Of a stretch of 27,079 bases of DNA, positions 6,787-13,874 are shown piece after piece. Position numbers and translations under genes: made by a program. Location: assembly GCA_002315975.1 (NCBI GenBank), contig DCIK01000021.1:1-27079 (forward strand). The letters run 5' to 3'. The stretch's first letter is position 1. Every line of letters begins with the position of its first letter. Source of the DNA: Clostridiales bacterium UBA1728 (GTDB lineage Bacteria; Bacillota; Clostridia; Oscillospirales; Oscillospiraceae). The notes beneath the pieces were generated by a model, which was not told the DNA's origin, did no database searches, and saw only the letters and a list, made by a program, of their open reading frames with translations.

Positions 6787-8229
6787 ATGAAGCTTAGTAT
6801 GTGGATGATCGCCAACCGGCTCAGCGCCATGGATATGGAGACCGAGCTCTCCGAGGACGCGGGCGTTACCCTCAATTCCGCACGGCTGGCCTACGCCACC
6901 AACTGCGTCCATATCTACGCCGAGGGCAGCGATGTGGTCTGCAAGGGGGACGGCGGCACTCTCCGCTTCCGCAATATGGACCTGCGCACGGGCTTTGAGG
7001 TGGTGCAGAGCGTTTTCGATTACTTTGAGGACTGGAAGAGCTGTATGCAGGAGGACATCAACGCCCTGAATTTTCAGGCGGCCATCTCTCTTGCGTGGCA
7101 GGTGCTCCGGAACCCGCTCGTCCTCTTCGACGGCAACAACCGGGTGCTGGGCATCACGAGGCAGTACTCCCCCGACGCGCTGGATGTGGAATGGAGCTAC
7201 CTCTCCCGCTTCGGCTACTCCTCGCTGGACGCCGTCCGCTCCCTCCGCCGCAGCTCCCGACCTATGACGCTCCTGCGCAAAAGCGCCGTCCCCGGCGTTG
7301 TGGCCGCCGACACCGCGCAGGTGAACTACGGAAGCGCCACCTTCGCTCTGAGCTGGGGCGACATGAACTGCGGCAGACTTACGATTCTCTCCAGCGAGCG
7401 GCCCCTGAACCCCGGAGACTATCAGCTCATGGAGCTTCTGGTGCAGATGCTGGAGCCGGCGCTGGGGCAGATGTCCTACCGCAGCGAGAAAAGCTCTGCG
7501 GTGGACGTGTTTCTGAACCTGCTGCTGGGCAAGCCCTACGGGGAGGATCAGCTCAGCGCCCGTCTGCGCTACACCGCCTGGTCGGCGGAGGAGCTCTACT
7601 ATCTCTGCGTTCTGCGCATGGAAGGCGAGGAGGAAGGCCCGGAGCTCTACACCGGGCAGCTGCGCTCCATCCTCCAGAGCAATATTTATAATACCGTCGC
7701 GCTGAAAAACGAGGGCGATCTGATTCTCCTCAGTACCCGGGACCTGAGCCGGGACCCTGCCGCTCTGGAGGTTCTCGCCAGACTCCGGGAGAAGAACTCC
7801 CTGCGCATGGGCTTCAGCATCGCCAGCCGGGGCATCGTGGGCATCGGTGCCCTCTATGCCCAGACCCGCTACGCCCTCGCCCGCTTTGATTGGAGCAGTG
7901 GGCTCCCCTTCTGCCGCTTCTTTGATCTGGCCATTGACTATATGCTGGAAATGCCGCTGGGACAGGCGGTGAGCGCCGTGATGCCCTCGGTGCAGGCGCT
8001 GTGGCAGGAGTGCCGGGGCGGCGATGATCTGGTCAACACCCTCCGCTGCTACCTCCGCAACAACTGCTCCGCCGTCAAGACCGCCGGCGATCTCTACATT
8101 CACCGCAACACCGTCCTCTACCGGGTGCAGAAGGCCGAGGAGCAGCTGGGGCTGGACTTCCACCGCTGCTATGACCGGAGCTATTTCCTCATAGCCGTGA
8201 AAATTCTGGAGCTTAATTCTCGTTTTTAA
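6787..8229 (+). CDS. PucR/CdaR-type transcriptional regulator
   Basis: This 480-aa protein ends in a PucR-type helix-turn-helix (residues about 419-458, with VKTAGDLYIHRNTVLYRVQK). That is the hallmark of CdaR/PucR regulators of purine, sugar-acid or small-molecule catabolism. The middle (about 80-250) probably forms a sensory domain, followed by a GGDEF-like CdaR region. The ATG at 6787 is chosen over an upstream start at 6727 because GGGGAGAAGAG lies just ahead of it. It is divergent from the UroD/MtaA-like gene at 5515-6600 and in an apparent operon with the small protein 30 bp downstream. Control of the UroD-like gene is inferred from position. Confidence 0.85.
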   Translation: MKLSMWMIANRLSAMDMETELSEDAGVTLNSARLAYATNCVHIYAEGSDVVCKGDGGTLRFRNMDLRTGFEVVQSVFDYFEDWKSCMQEDINALNFQAAISLAWQVLRNPLVLFDGNNRVLGITRQYSPDALDVEWSYLSRFGYSSLDAVRSLRRSSRPMTLLRKSAVPGVVAADTAQVNYGSATFALSWGDMNCGRLTILSSERPLNPGDYQLMELLVQMLEPALGQMSYRSEKSSAVDVFLNLLLGKPYGEDQLSARLRYTAWSAEELYYLCVLRMEGEEEGPELYTGQLRSILQSNIYNTVALKNEGDLILLSTRDLSRDPAALEVLARLREKNSLRMGFSIASRGIVGIGALYAQTRYALARFDWSSGLPFCRFFDLAIDYMLEMPLGQAVSAVMPSVQALWQECRGGDDLVNTLRCYLRNNCSAVKTAGDLYIHRNTVLYRVQKAEEQLGLDFHRCYDRSYFLIAVKILELNSRF

Positions 8230-8259
8230 TCGAGAGCCGAAGAAAAGGAGCCGTGAGCT

Positions 8260-8637
8260 TTGAAACGCATTCTGTATTTTTTTGTCGCGGCGCTGCTGCT
8301 GGCGGGGCTCGCCGTCTATGCGCTGGGGCAGACTGTGGTGACCTCCGCCTATATCGGAAACTACAGCATTTCCGAGGACGGCAGCGAGCTGCGCTTTTCC
8401 GTAGGTGTGGGTAGCTCCATGGGATATGTCCGCTCCTATAAGGACGAGCACAGCGGAAACGAGCACTATCTGCGCTTCTATTACGCCTGGGGCGGCTTCA
8501 ACAGCCGCTGGGGTGCAAAGAGCGAGTACTTTCTCCCCCTCTCCCCCACCGACACCGCTATCTATGTAAAGCACAGCAAGGGCTATCAGCTCGCGCTGGA
8601 GAAAGACGCAGAAGGGGTTTGGGTGAGGGGTGAATAG
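8260..8637 (+). CDS. Small membrane-anchored or secreted protein of unknown function
   Basis: The 125-aa product has one hydrophobic segment (residues about 5-24) after KR, consistent with a signal peptide or anchor. An aromatic, Ser/Tyr-rich extracytoplasmic part of about 100 aa follows. The start is TTG at 8260, nine bases after AAAGGAG. I do not recognise a family. It sits 30 bp after the PucR-like regulator and is likely co-transcribed with it. Confidence 0.65.
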   Translation: MKRILYFFVAALLLAGLAVYALGQTVVTSAYIGNYSISEDGSELRFSVGVGSSMGYVRSYKDEHSGNEHYLRFYYAWGGFNSRWGAKSEYFLPLSPTDTAIYVKHSKGYQLALEKDAEGVWVRGE

Positions 8638-8686
8638 GCCGCTCTACACTGCCATATTCCTGTAGACTTTTCTTTGTTCTTTACTA

Positions 8687-8714
8687 TTGACACCAATAAA
8701 TCATATGATATACT
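8687..8714 (+). promoter_or_regulatory. Strong promoter of the TnpB-like effector
   Basis: TTGACA (8687-8692) and TATACT (8709-8714) are 16 bp apart, with the extended -10 TGA directly before TATACT. It lies 22 bp before the GTG start. Confidence 0.85.
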
Positions 8715-8736
8715 TATGTTAAAGGAGGTGAGACAA

Positions 8737-10428
8737 GTGTCGGAAAGCTATTTAGAGCCCATATCAACCTATACCATGAAGCTGCGGCTATACCCCACAA
8801 AAGCGCAGGCAGAGCTCATAGACAAGGCTATCCGTGCGCTTCATCTCGCCTTTAATATGACCTTTCACGAGGTTTTCCAGAAGAACCCGGAGGTGTGCAC
8901 CCAGCCCAACGCAGAGGGGGCAGTCTGGCCGGATTTTAAGAAGATGACCGGGAAAGAATGGCGGCATCGACTGATTGAAATGAATCCGCTCATTGCCGAA
9001 GCACCCGCTCCCGCCATCATGCAAAACGGCGGTATCTTCATGAAAGAGGGGCGCGACGCATGGCCGGGAAACGGTCTTGGTTCAAAAAAGAAATTCTTTC
9101 CGGTTGATATTGTCAGGCGTGAGGATTTTCATTTTTACAGCCAGAATAAGCCGCGAAGAAACTTTACCGTACAGGTAGACGCAAAGAAAATCGTCCCGTC
9201 AGCAAGCAATCCAAAGGTCTGCACCATTGAGTTCCCCCTGTCCGACATCTATCCGGGTGGGAAAAAGCGCCCGAACACCACGGTAAAGGCCAGAGGTTTT
9301 AGCCGCAAGCTCCGTTTTGGAGAGAACGGAGAACACAACTTTGAAGAAGCACTTTCAAACGGAGAGCTGAAAAATGCTTACACCGTAAAGTTTTCCAAAG
9401 ACAATTGCGGCGACTACTACGCCTCCATTACCTTCTCTTGCGGGAAAACCGCCCGGCAAAGCCTGTTCCGTGAGCTGAAAGTCGAATCTGACATTCAGGA
9501 TGTCGGGATCGATGTTGGCATCAAGGATGTGGCCATACTCAGCGCCGGCGATAAGGTAGAAAACAAGCATTTCAAGCAAGCCCGCGACCACACGCTGCGG
9601 AAGCTGAACCGTCAGCTTTCCCGGCGCATGGGCCCGGCAAACATGGCCTATCGGGACTATAACAAAGCCATACGGGCAGAGAATCGCGCTCTCCCGGAGG
9701 GCGAGGAGCCAAAGCCGCTGATGACTCCCAGCAAGCGTTATCTGGAAACCCAGAGAAGAAAAGCGCGGCTGGAGCGGCGCATTGCCAGACAGCGAGAGAG
9801 CTACTATCATGAGCAAACGGAAAGGATTGTTTCCCATGCCTCTACCATTGCGGTGGAAACGCTCATGGTAAAGAATATGCTCCGCAATCACAAATTGGCT
9901 TTTGCCCTCGGTGATGCCGCCATGAGTGAGTTTGTCGCCATGCTCAAATATAAGGCCGAGCGGCGGCACATTCCGATTCTGACCATCGGCACCTTTGAGT
10001 CCTCCAGTCAGCTCTGCTCTGTCTGCGGCTTTCTGAACCCGGCGGTAAAAAATCTGGATATTCGGGAGTGGTGCTGCCCCCAGTGCGGCACAACCCATGA
10101 CCGGGATATCAACGCAGCAAAAAACATACTTGCTATCGCCCAACGAAAGGGCAGCAAGGAAGATATCGAAGAAAACATCAAAGGCCCGCCAAAGCGAAAG
10201 CCCGCCGAGCGCAAGCCAAAGGATACCATCATACTGGAGGACAGGCAGGAGCTGGTGGTGCGCTTCAGCCGGGAGCTGTCAAAATTCAATGCACCGCGTT
10301 ATGTAATCATCAACAAGACGGACGGCACCGTTATCGACGATGGTCAGGGTGCCGGATACAGAAGCATCAGCAACGCGAAAAACTGTTTCAAAGCGAAAAT
10401 GAACTGGTCTGCGAAAAACAAAGCATAA
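8737..10428 (+). CDS. TnpB-like RNA-guided nuclease; candidate type V (Cas12-like) effector
   Basis: The 563-aa protein (GTG start, AAAGGAGGTGA six bases upstream) has the TnpB/Cas12 layout. The N-terminus has YTMKLRLYPTKAQAELI, typical of OrfB/TnpB. A beta-rich wedge region follows. RuvC-I is VGIDVGIKDVAI with D259, and RuvC-II is IAVETLMVKNM with E374. A zinc finger has C427/C430 and C447/C450 (CSVC, CPQC). RuvC-III is HDRDINAAKNIL with D457. All three catalytic acids are present. It is longer than ordinary TnpB (about 400 aa), with an insert between RuvC-I and RuvC-II and an 85-100-residue C-terminal extension. Codon use looks more AT-rich than its neighbours, suggesting transfer. No TnpA, Cas1, Cas2 or Cas4 gene is nearby. 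A folded RNA region and a CRISPR array follow immediately on the same strand. Confidence 0.92.
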   Translation: MSESYLEPISTYTMKLRLYPTKAQAELIDKAIRALHLAFNMTFHEVFQKNPEVCTQPNAEGAVWPDFKKMTGKEWRHRLIEMNPLIAEAPAPAIMQNGGIFMKEGRDAWPGNGLGSKKKFFPVDIVRREDFHFYSQNKPRRNFTVQVDAKKIVPSASNPKVCTIEFPLSDIYPGGKKRPNTTVKARGFSRKLRFGENGEHNFEEALSNGELKNAYTVKFSKDNCGDYYASITFSCGKTARQSLFRELKVESDIQDVGIDVGIKDVAILSAGDKVENKHFKQARDHTLRKLNRQLSRRMGPANMAYRDYNKAIRAENRALPEGEEPKPLMTPSKRYLETQRRKARLERRIARQRESYYHEQTERIVSHASTIAVETLMVKNMLRNHKLAFALGDAAMSEFVAMLKYKAERRHIPILTIGTFESSSQLCSVCGFLNPAVKNLDIREWCCPQCGTTHDRDINAAKNILAIAQRKGSKEDIEENIKGPPKRKPAERKPKDTIILEDRQELVVRFSRELSKFNAPRYVIINKTDGTVIDDGQGAGYRSISNAKNCFKAKMNWSAKNKA

Positions 10429-10439
10429 TTCCTGACAAA

Positions 10440-10642
10440 TAAGCAAAGCCGGTGGGAGGTCTGTCCCCACCGTTCTGCGCGAGGTTCCATCGAACACGTT
10501 TCGCTGGCCGCTTCGCACAGAGAACAGACATATCCAAAGTGCAAGGAGCAACAGACCGTTGTTTCGTGAGCAATCGCTGCAGCGGGTGACGCAACCCGGC
10601 ACGGATATGCCACCGTACATTTGTGCAAATGGCTTTTATTTT
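10440..10642 (+). ncRNA. Candidate tracrRNA (omega-RNA-like scaffold with anti-repeat)
   Basis: The non-coding space between effector and array folds densely. CGGTGGG / CCCACCG pairs 10450-10456 with 10466-10472. TCTGCGCGAG (10474) pairs with CTTCGCACAGA (10511) around a GTTC-CATC-GAAC hairpin. CATATCC (10529-10535) pairs with GGATATG (10603-10609), closing a domain with GTGC/GCAC and CGGGT/ACCCG stems. At 10613-10635 a 23-nt anti-repeat complements the CRISPR repeat: 21 Watson-Crick pairs, one G-U and one mismatch. The anti-repeat itself forms CATTTG-TG-CAAATG followed by TTTTATTTT, a likely 3' end. Its own promoter is not obvious, so it may be cut from the effector mRNA. Confidence 0.75.
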
Positions 10643-10667
10643 GCTTCATAAAGTGTGCAAATTTGCC

Positions 10668-10896
10668 GAAGCCACTTGCACAAGTGTACGGAGCAGAAGA
10701 CTCTAAAGTTAGCGTCTTTTTTAAAAACTTTAAGAAGCCACTTGCACAAGTGTACGGAGCAGAAGCAGTCTCTGACCGTGTCCTCCTCTCGGATCACAGA
10801 AGCCACTTGCACAAGTGTACGGAGCAGAAGCTCCACTGGGCGGAGCTCCGTCCAGCTCCGGCGGGAAGCCACTTGCACAAGTGTACAGAACTTGTG
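10668..10896 (+). CRISPR. CRISPR mini-array: 4 repeats, 3 spacers
   Basis: Repeats of 32 nt lie at 10668-10699, 10734-10765 and 10799-10830, identical to each other. A fourth at 10865-10896 is identical for its first 22 nt and degenerate in the last 10. Spacers are 34, 33 and 34 nt (10700-10733, 10766-10798, 10831-10864) and unrelated to one another. The repeat starts GAAGCCACTTGCACAAGTGT and ends GAGCAGAAG. It contains the palindrome CACTTG-CA-CAAGTG. The degenerate last repeat marks the distal end, so reading direction is plus, the same as the effector gene. This fits a 5' repeat handle and 3' guide as in type V crRNAs. No adaptation genes are present. Confidence 0.93.
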
Positions 10897-10930
10897 GGTG
10901 GCAACGATGAAGTAGGCCGCCCCTCATCCG

Positions 10931-10968
10931 TCACGGCTGCGCCGTGACACCTTCCCCAAGGGGGAAGG
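10931..10968. repeat. Two palindromes after the CRISPR array
   Basis: TCACGGC-TGC-GCCGTGA (10931-10947) and CCTTCCCC-AAG-GGGGAAGG (10950-10968) belong to the same style of intergenic palindromes as those near 17816 and 23732-23874. They could end array transcription. No gene is seen between 10897 and 11053. Confidence 0.65.
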
Positions 10969-11017
10969 CAAGAGAAGCGCTGTATTTGCGTGCCCTCGCA
11001 TCGCTTTTTGACGAATC

Positions 11018-11049
11018 AAAACACCCCTGCCGTTTGGCAGGGGTGTTTT
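11018..11049 (-). terminator. Bidirectional terminator after the M18 peptidase gene
   Basis: A perfect 14-bp stem (AAAACACCCCTGCC / GGCAGGGGTGTTTT) with a GTTT loop lies 5 bp beyond the stop codon. It has T-runs on both strands, so it may also stop transcription from the CRISPR side. Confidence 0.9.
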
Positions 11050-11053
11050 CGCT

Positions 11054-12448
11054 TTATCTGTCCTTATAGAAGCTCTTCATGCCCTTGTAGGTCATGTAGC
11101 AGTCGAACTTGGCCACGGTCTCGAAGGGGGCGTGCATACTCAGCACGGGCACACCGGCGTCGATGGTGTCGATGTTGCGGTTGGCCATGTAGAGAGCCAC
11201 GGTGCCGCCACCGCCCTGATCGACCTTGCCCAGCTCGGCCATCTGCCAGACCACGCCGTTTTGGGCGAAGATGCGCCGGAGCGTGCCCACCACCTCGGCA
11301 GCGGCATCGCTGGCGCCGGACTTGCCGCCGTGGCCGGTGAACTTGCAGATGCCCATGCCGTAGTTGACCTTGGCAGCGCTGCGCTTCTCGCAGACCTCGG
11401 GATAGAGGGGATCGAAGGCGTTGCACACATCGGCGCTGACGCAGAAGCTGTTCCAGAAGCAGTCGCGAAGCGCCACCTTCTGCGCGGCGCAAAGGCTCTC
11501 CATAAAGGCATCAAAGGCGCGGGACTGCATACCGCTCACGCCCATGGAGCCGATCTCCTCCTTGTCGGCCAGAATGCACACGGCGGTGCGCTCGGGCAGC
11601 TCGGTCTCGCAGATGGCGGCCAGCTCGGCAAAAGCGCAGACGCGGTCATCGTGGCCGTAGCCGCCGATGAGGGAGCGGTCCAGACCGATCTCGCACACAT
11701 CGAAGCAGGGCACAGCCTCCAGCTCGGCGGAGAGGAAGTCCTCCTCGGTGATGCCGTAGCGGTCGTGAAGCAGACTCATCACCGCCAGCTTCACCCGGTC
11801 GCTGCCCTCGTCGGCGTAGGGCACGGAGCCGATGAGCAGGTTCAGACCCTCGCCGCTGATGACCTGAGAGGCCACCTTGGCCATCTGATCCTTACCCAGA
11901 TGGGGCAGCAGGTCGGTGATGACGAACTTGGGCTCGTCCTTTTCGTGACCCATGACCACATCAATGGTCTCGCCGCTGCGCAGAGACACCACGCCGTGGA
12001 GCTCCAGCGGGATGGTCACCCACTGGTACTTCTTGATGCCGCCGTAGTAATGGGTTCTGAAGTAGGCCAGCTCGCTGTCTTCGTAGAGGGGAATCTGCTT
12101 CAGATCCAGCCGGGGCGCGTCCACATGGGCGGCGGCGATGTTGGCACCGAAGCTCAGATCCTTCAGGCCGATGACGGCCAGCAGCAGCGCCTTGCCCCGG
12201 TTGTTGAGATAGACCTTGGTGCCGGGGGTGAGGGGCATACCCTCGCTGTAGGGCACAAAACCCTTGCTCTCGGCGTAGGCGATGCCCTCCCGTACAGCCT
12301 CCCGCTCGGTGCGGGAAGCGTTCAGGTAGCTCATGTACTCGCCGCAGTAGCGCTCCAGCTCCAGCCGCTCCTCAGTGTCGATGAGATCATAGCCGTTCTT
12401 CTGGTTGTAAAAAAGCTCGTCGCGGAGATTCTTTTCCTGCTCAGCCAT
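11054..12448 (-). CDS. M18-family metallo-aminopeptidase
   Basis: The 464-aa protein matches the M18 (aminopeptidase I / aspartyl aminopeptidase) family, cytosolic dinuclear-zinc exopeptidases. Metal and catalytic residues fit: AAHVDAPRLDLK (H108, D110), GGYGHDDRVCAF (D267/D268), DKEEIGSMG (E297/E298) and LSMHAPFE (H439). The start at 12448 is fixed by AGGAGG nine bases upstream. An upstream in-frame extension (to 12571) would run through an inverted-repeat element and is rejected. The gene is followed by a strong terminator and preceded by a 108-bp MITE-like element. Substrate preference cannot be read. Confidence 0.93.
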   Translation of the reverse strand: MAEQEKNLRDELFYNQKNGYDLIDTEERLELERYCGEYMSYLNASRTEREAVREGIAYAESKGFVPYSEGMPLTPGTKVYLNNRGKALLLAVIGLKDLSFGANIAAAHVDAPRLDLKQIPLYEDSELAYFRTHYYGGIKKYQWVTIPLELHGVVSLRSGETIDVVMGHEKDEPKFVITDLLPHLGKDQMAKVASQVISGEGLNLLIGSVPYADEGSDRVKLAVMSLLHDRYGITEEDFLSAELEAVPCFDVCEIGLDRSLIGGYGHDDRVCAFAELAAICETELPERTAVCILADKEEIGSMGVSGMQSRAFDAFMESLCAAQKVALRDCFWNSFCVSADVCNAFDPLYPEVCEKRSAAKVNYGMGICKFTGHGGKSGASDAAAEVVGTLRRIFAQNGVVWQMAELGKVDQGGGGTVALYMANRNIDTIDAGVPVLSMHAPFETVAKFDCYMTYKGMKSFYKDR

Positions 12449-12491
12449 GGTGATGTTCCTCCTGTATTTTAAGTTCATATTTATGTATCTC

Positions 12492-12599
12492 GTAGGGCAC
12501 GGCCTCCCGGCCGTGCCGCCGCCTGCGAGTTCTGCTTTGTCGGTATAAAATGGACATGGTGCGTCTCCCACACGGCACGGCCGGGAGGCCGTGCCCTAC
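12492..12599. mobile_element. MITE-like element, copy A (108 bp)
   Basis: Perfect 27-bp terminal inverted repeats (12492-12518 and 12573-12599) begin GTAGGGCACGGCCTCCCGGC. The roughly 54-bp core aligns at about 80% with the inverted core of copy B (14985-15093). There is no ORF and no clear target duplication. It lies between the aminopeptidase gene and the TsaC-CoaE gene. Confidence 0.8.
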
Positions 12600-12666
12600 A
12601 GGCTTACCGGATTCAGCAGAACATATCCACATATTGAATCAGATTCAGGTTCCTTCGCAAAAACTG

Positions 12667-13872
12667 TTACAGTATCTGCTCAAACAGTTCCCTCGCCCGC
12701 GCTTCGTAGACCTCCAGGGTGCTGTCATTCCTCAGCTCGTGCTGACAGTGCTCTACAAACCAGCGCTCCTCGTGCTGGGCGGCGATGCGGCTGCGGGCGT
12801 AGTCCTCGCTGATGCCGTCGCGCTTCATGATGCGCTGCATTCTCTGCTCCCGGGGCGCGGTGATGGCGATGGTGGTCATGCAGTGCTCGGCAAGGCCACT
12901 CTCAATAAGGCCGATGGCATCGATGGCGGCCAGCTCTCCGCCCTCCATGGCGAAGGCGCGGAGGCGCCGCTCGCACTCCTCCACCACCATATGGTGCGTG
13001 ATGGCGTTCAGATCGGCAAGGGCAGCGGCATCGTTGAAGACCACCGCGCCCAGCTTTTTCCGGTTCAGTACCCCGTCCTCATAGACCGGCCCGAAGCGTT
13101 TTTCCAGCGCCTCCCGGAGCTCCGGGGAGCTGAGGGTCAGCTCATGATAAACCTCGTCGCAGTCCAGCACCAGTGCGCCCTTTTCCCGCAGGATGTTCAA
13201 TGCGGTGGTCTTGCCGCAGCCGGTGCCGCCGGTGAAGCCGATGACCTTCAGCGCAGAGCGCAGGGCTTCGGCGATCTTCTCCGGGCTCAGTGCACCCTGC
13301 CGGAGGACACGGTAGGGCTTGGCGCTCATGTCCAGAATAGTAGAGGGCTCGCCCTCCTGACACGCTCCCCCGTCGATGACGGCGGGAATTTTCCCCTTGA
13401 AGTAGGCCAGTACCCCCTCGGCGCTGACAGGAGCGGTCTCCCCGGAGGGATTGGCGGAGGGCCCCGCCAATGGCAGAGCGCACTGCCGCAGCAGTGCCAG
13501 CGTCAGCAGATGGTCGGGGCAGCGGAGCCCCACGGTGCTGCCTCCCGCCAGTACCACGGCAGGAATGTGCTCCTTTGCCGGGAGGATGATGGTCAGCGGC
13601 CCCGGCCAGTAAGCGTCCATCAGGGCGTATGCCGCGGCGGGCACATCGTGGCAGAGCGCCTCCGCAGCTTCCTTTCCTGCCACCATCAGCGACAGGGGCT
13701 TGTTCTCCGGTCTGCCCTTGACGGCGTAGATTTCCTCCACCGCTTTGGCATCCAGACCGTTGGCACAGAGACCGTAGACCGTCTCGGTGGGGACGGCCAC
13801 CAGCTTCCCCTCTCGGATGAGGGCGGCGGCCTCGGTCATGTCGGCAAGAGCAGAAAATACGCGGGTTTCCAC
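12667..13872 (-). CDS. TsaC-CoaE fusion: threonylcarbamoyl-AMP synthase / dephospho-CoA kinase
   Basis: Two enzymes share one 401-aa chain. Residues about 1-200 are a YrdC/TsaC domain, which makes threonylcarbamoyl-AMP for t6A in tRNA. Its marks are KGRPENKPLSLMV (52-64), SANPSG (139-144) and STIL (177-180). Residues about 208-401 are CoaE, which phosphorylates dephospho-CoA in the last step of CoA synthesis. Its P-loop is GGTGCGKT (214-221), followed by DCDEVYHEL. The short TsaC form lacks the Sua5 C-terminal domain. The start is GTG at 13872 with AAGGAGGG six bases upstream, inside the end of prfA; only two bases separate the genes. The frame is continuous with no sign of a sequencing join. 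Confidence 0.93.
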   Translation of the reverse strand: METRVFSALADMTEAAALIREGKLVAVPTETVYGLCANGLDAKAVEEIYAVKGRPENKPLSLMVAGKEAAEALCHDVPAAAYALMDAYWPGPLTIILPAKEHIPAVVLAGGSTVGLRCPDHLLTLALLRQCALPLAGPSANPSGETAPVSAEGVLAYFKGKIPAVIDGGACQEGEPSTILDMSAKPYRVLRQGALSPEKIAEALRSALKVIGFTGGTGCGKTTALNILREKGALVLDCDEVYHELTLSSPELREALEKRFGPVYEDGVLNRKKLGAVVFNDAAALADLNAITHHMVVEECERRLRAFAMEGGELAAIDAIGLIESGLAEHCMTTIAITAPREQRMQRIMKRDGISEDYARSRIAAQHEERWFVEHCQHELRNDSTLEVYEARARELFEQIL

Positions 13873-13874
13873 GC

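Noticed and set aside
6601..8574. Open frame extending the second UroD-like gene to a 1019-aa protein on the minus strand
   Set aside because: It is antisense to the PucR-like regulator. The UroD part has its own AGGAGG site and promoter, and the upstream translation shows no family features.
8674..8736. Upstream start for the TnpB-like effector
   Set aside because: It would overlap the -35/-10 promoter and lacks a ribosome site; the GTG at 8737 has AAAGGAGGTGA at the right distance.
10429..10667. IS605-type right end with a TnpA recognition hairpin
   Set aside because: No TnpA gene or matching left end could be found, and the anti-repeat and array explain this interval better.
11132..12472. 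446-aa plus-strand frame over the M18 peptidase gene
   Set aside because: It is antisense to a protein with intact zinc ligands; low-complexity Ala/Gly/His translation.
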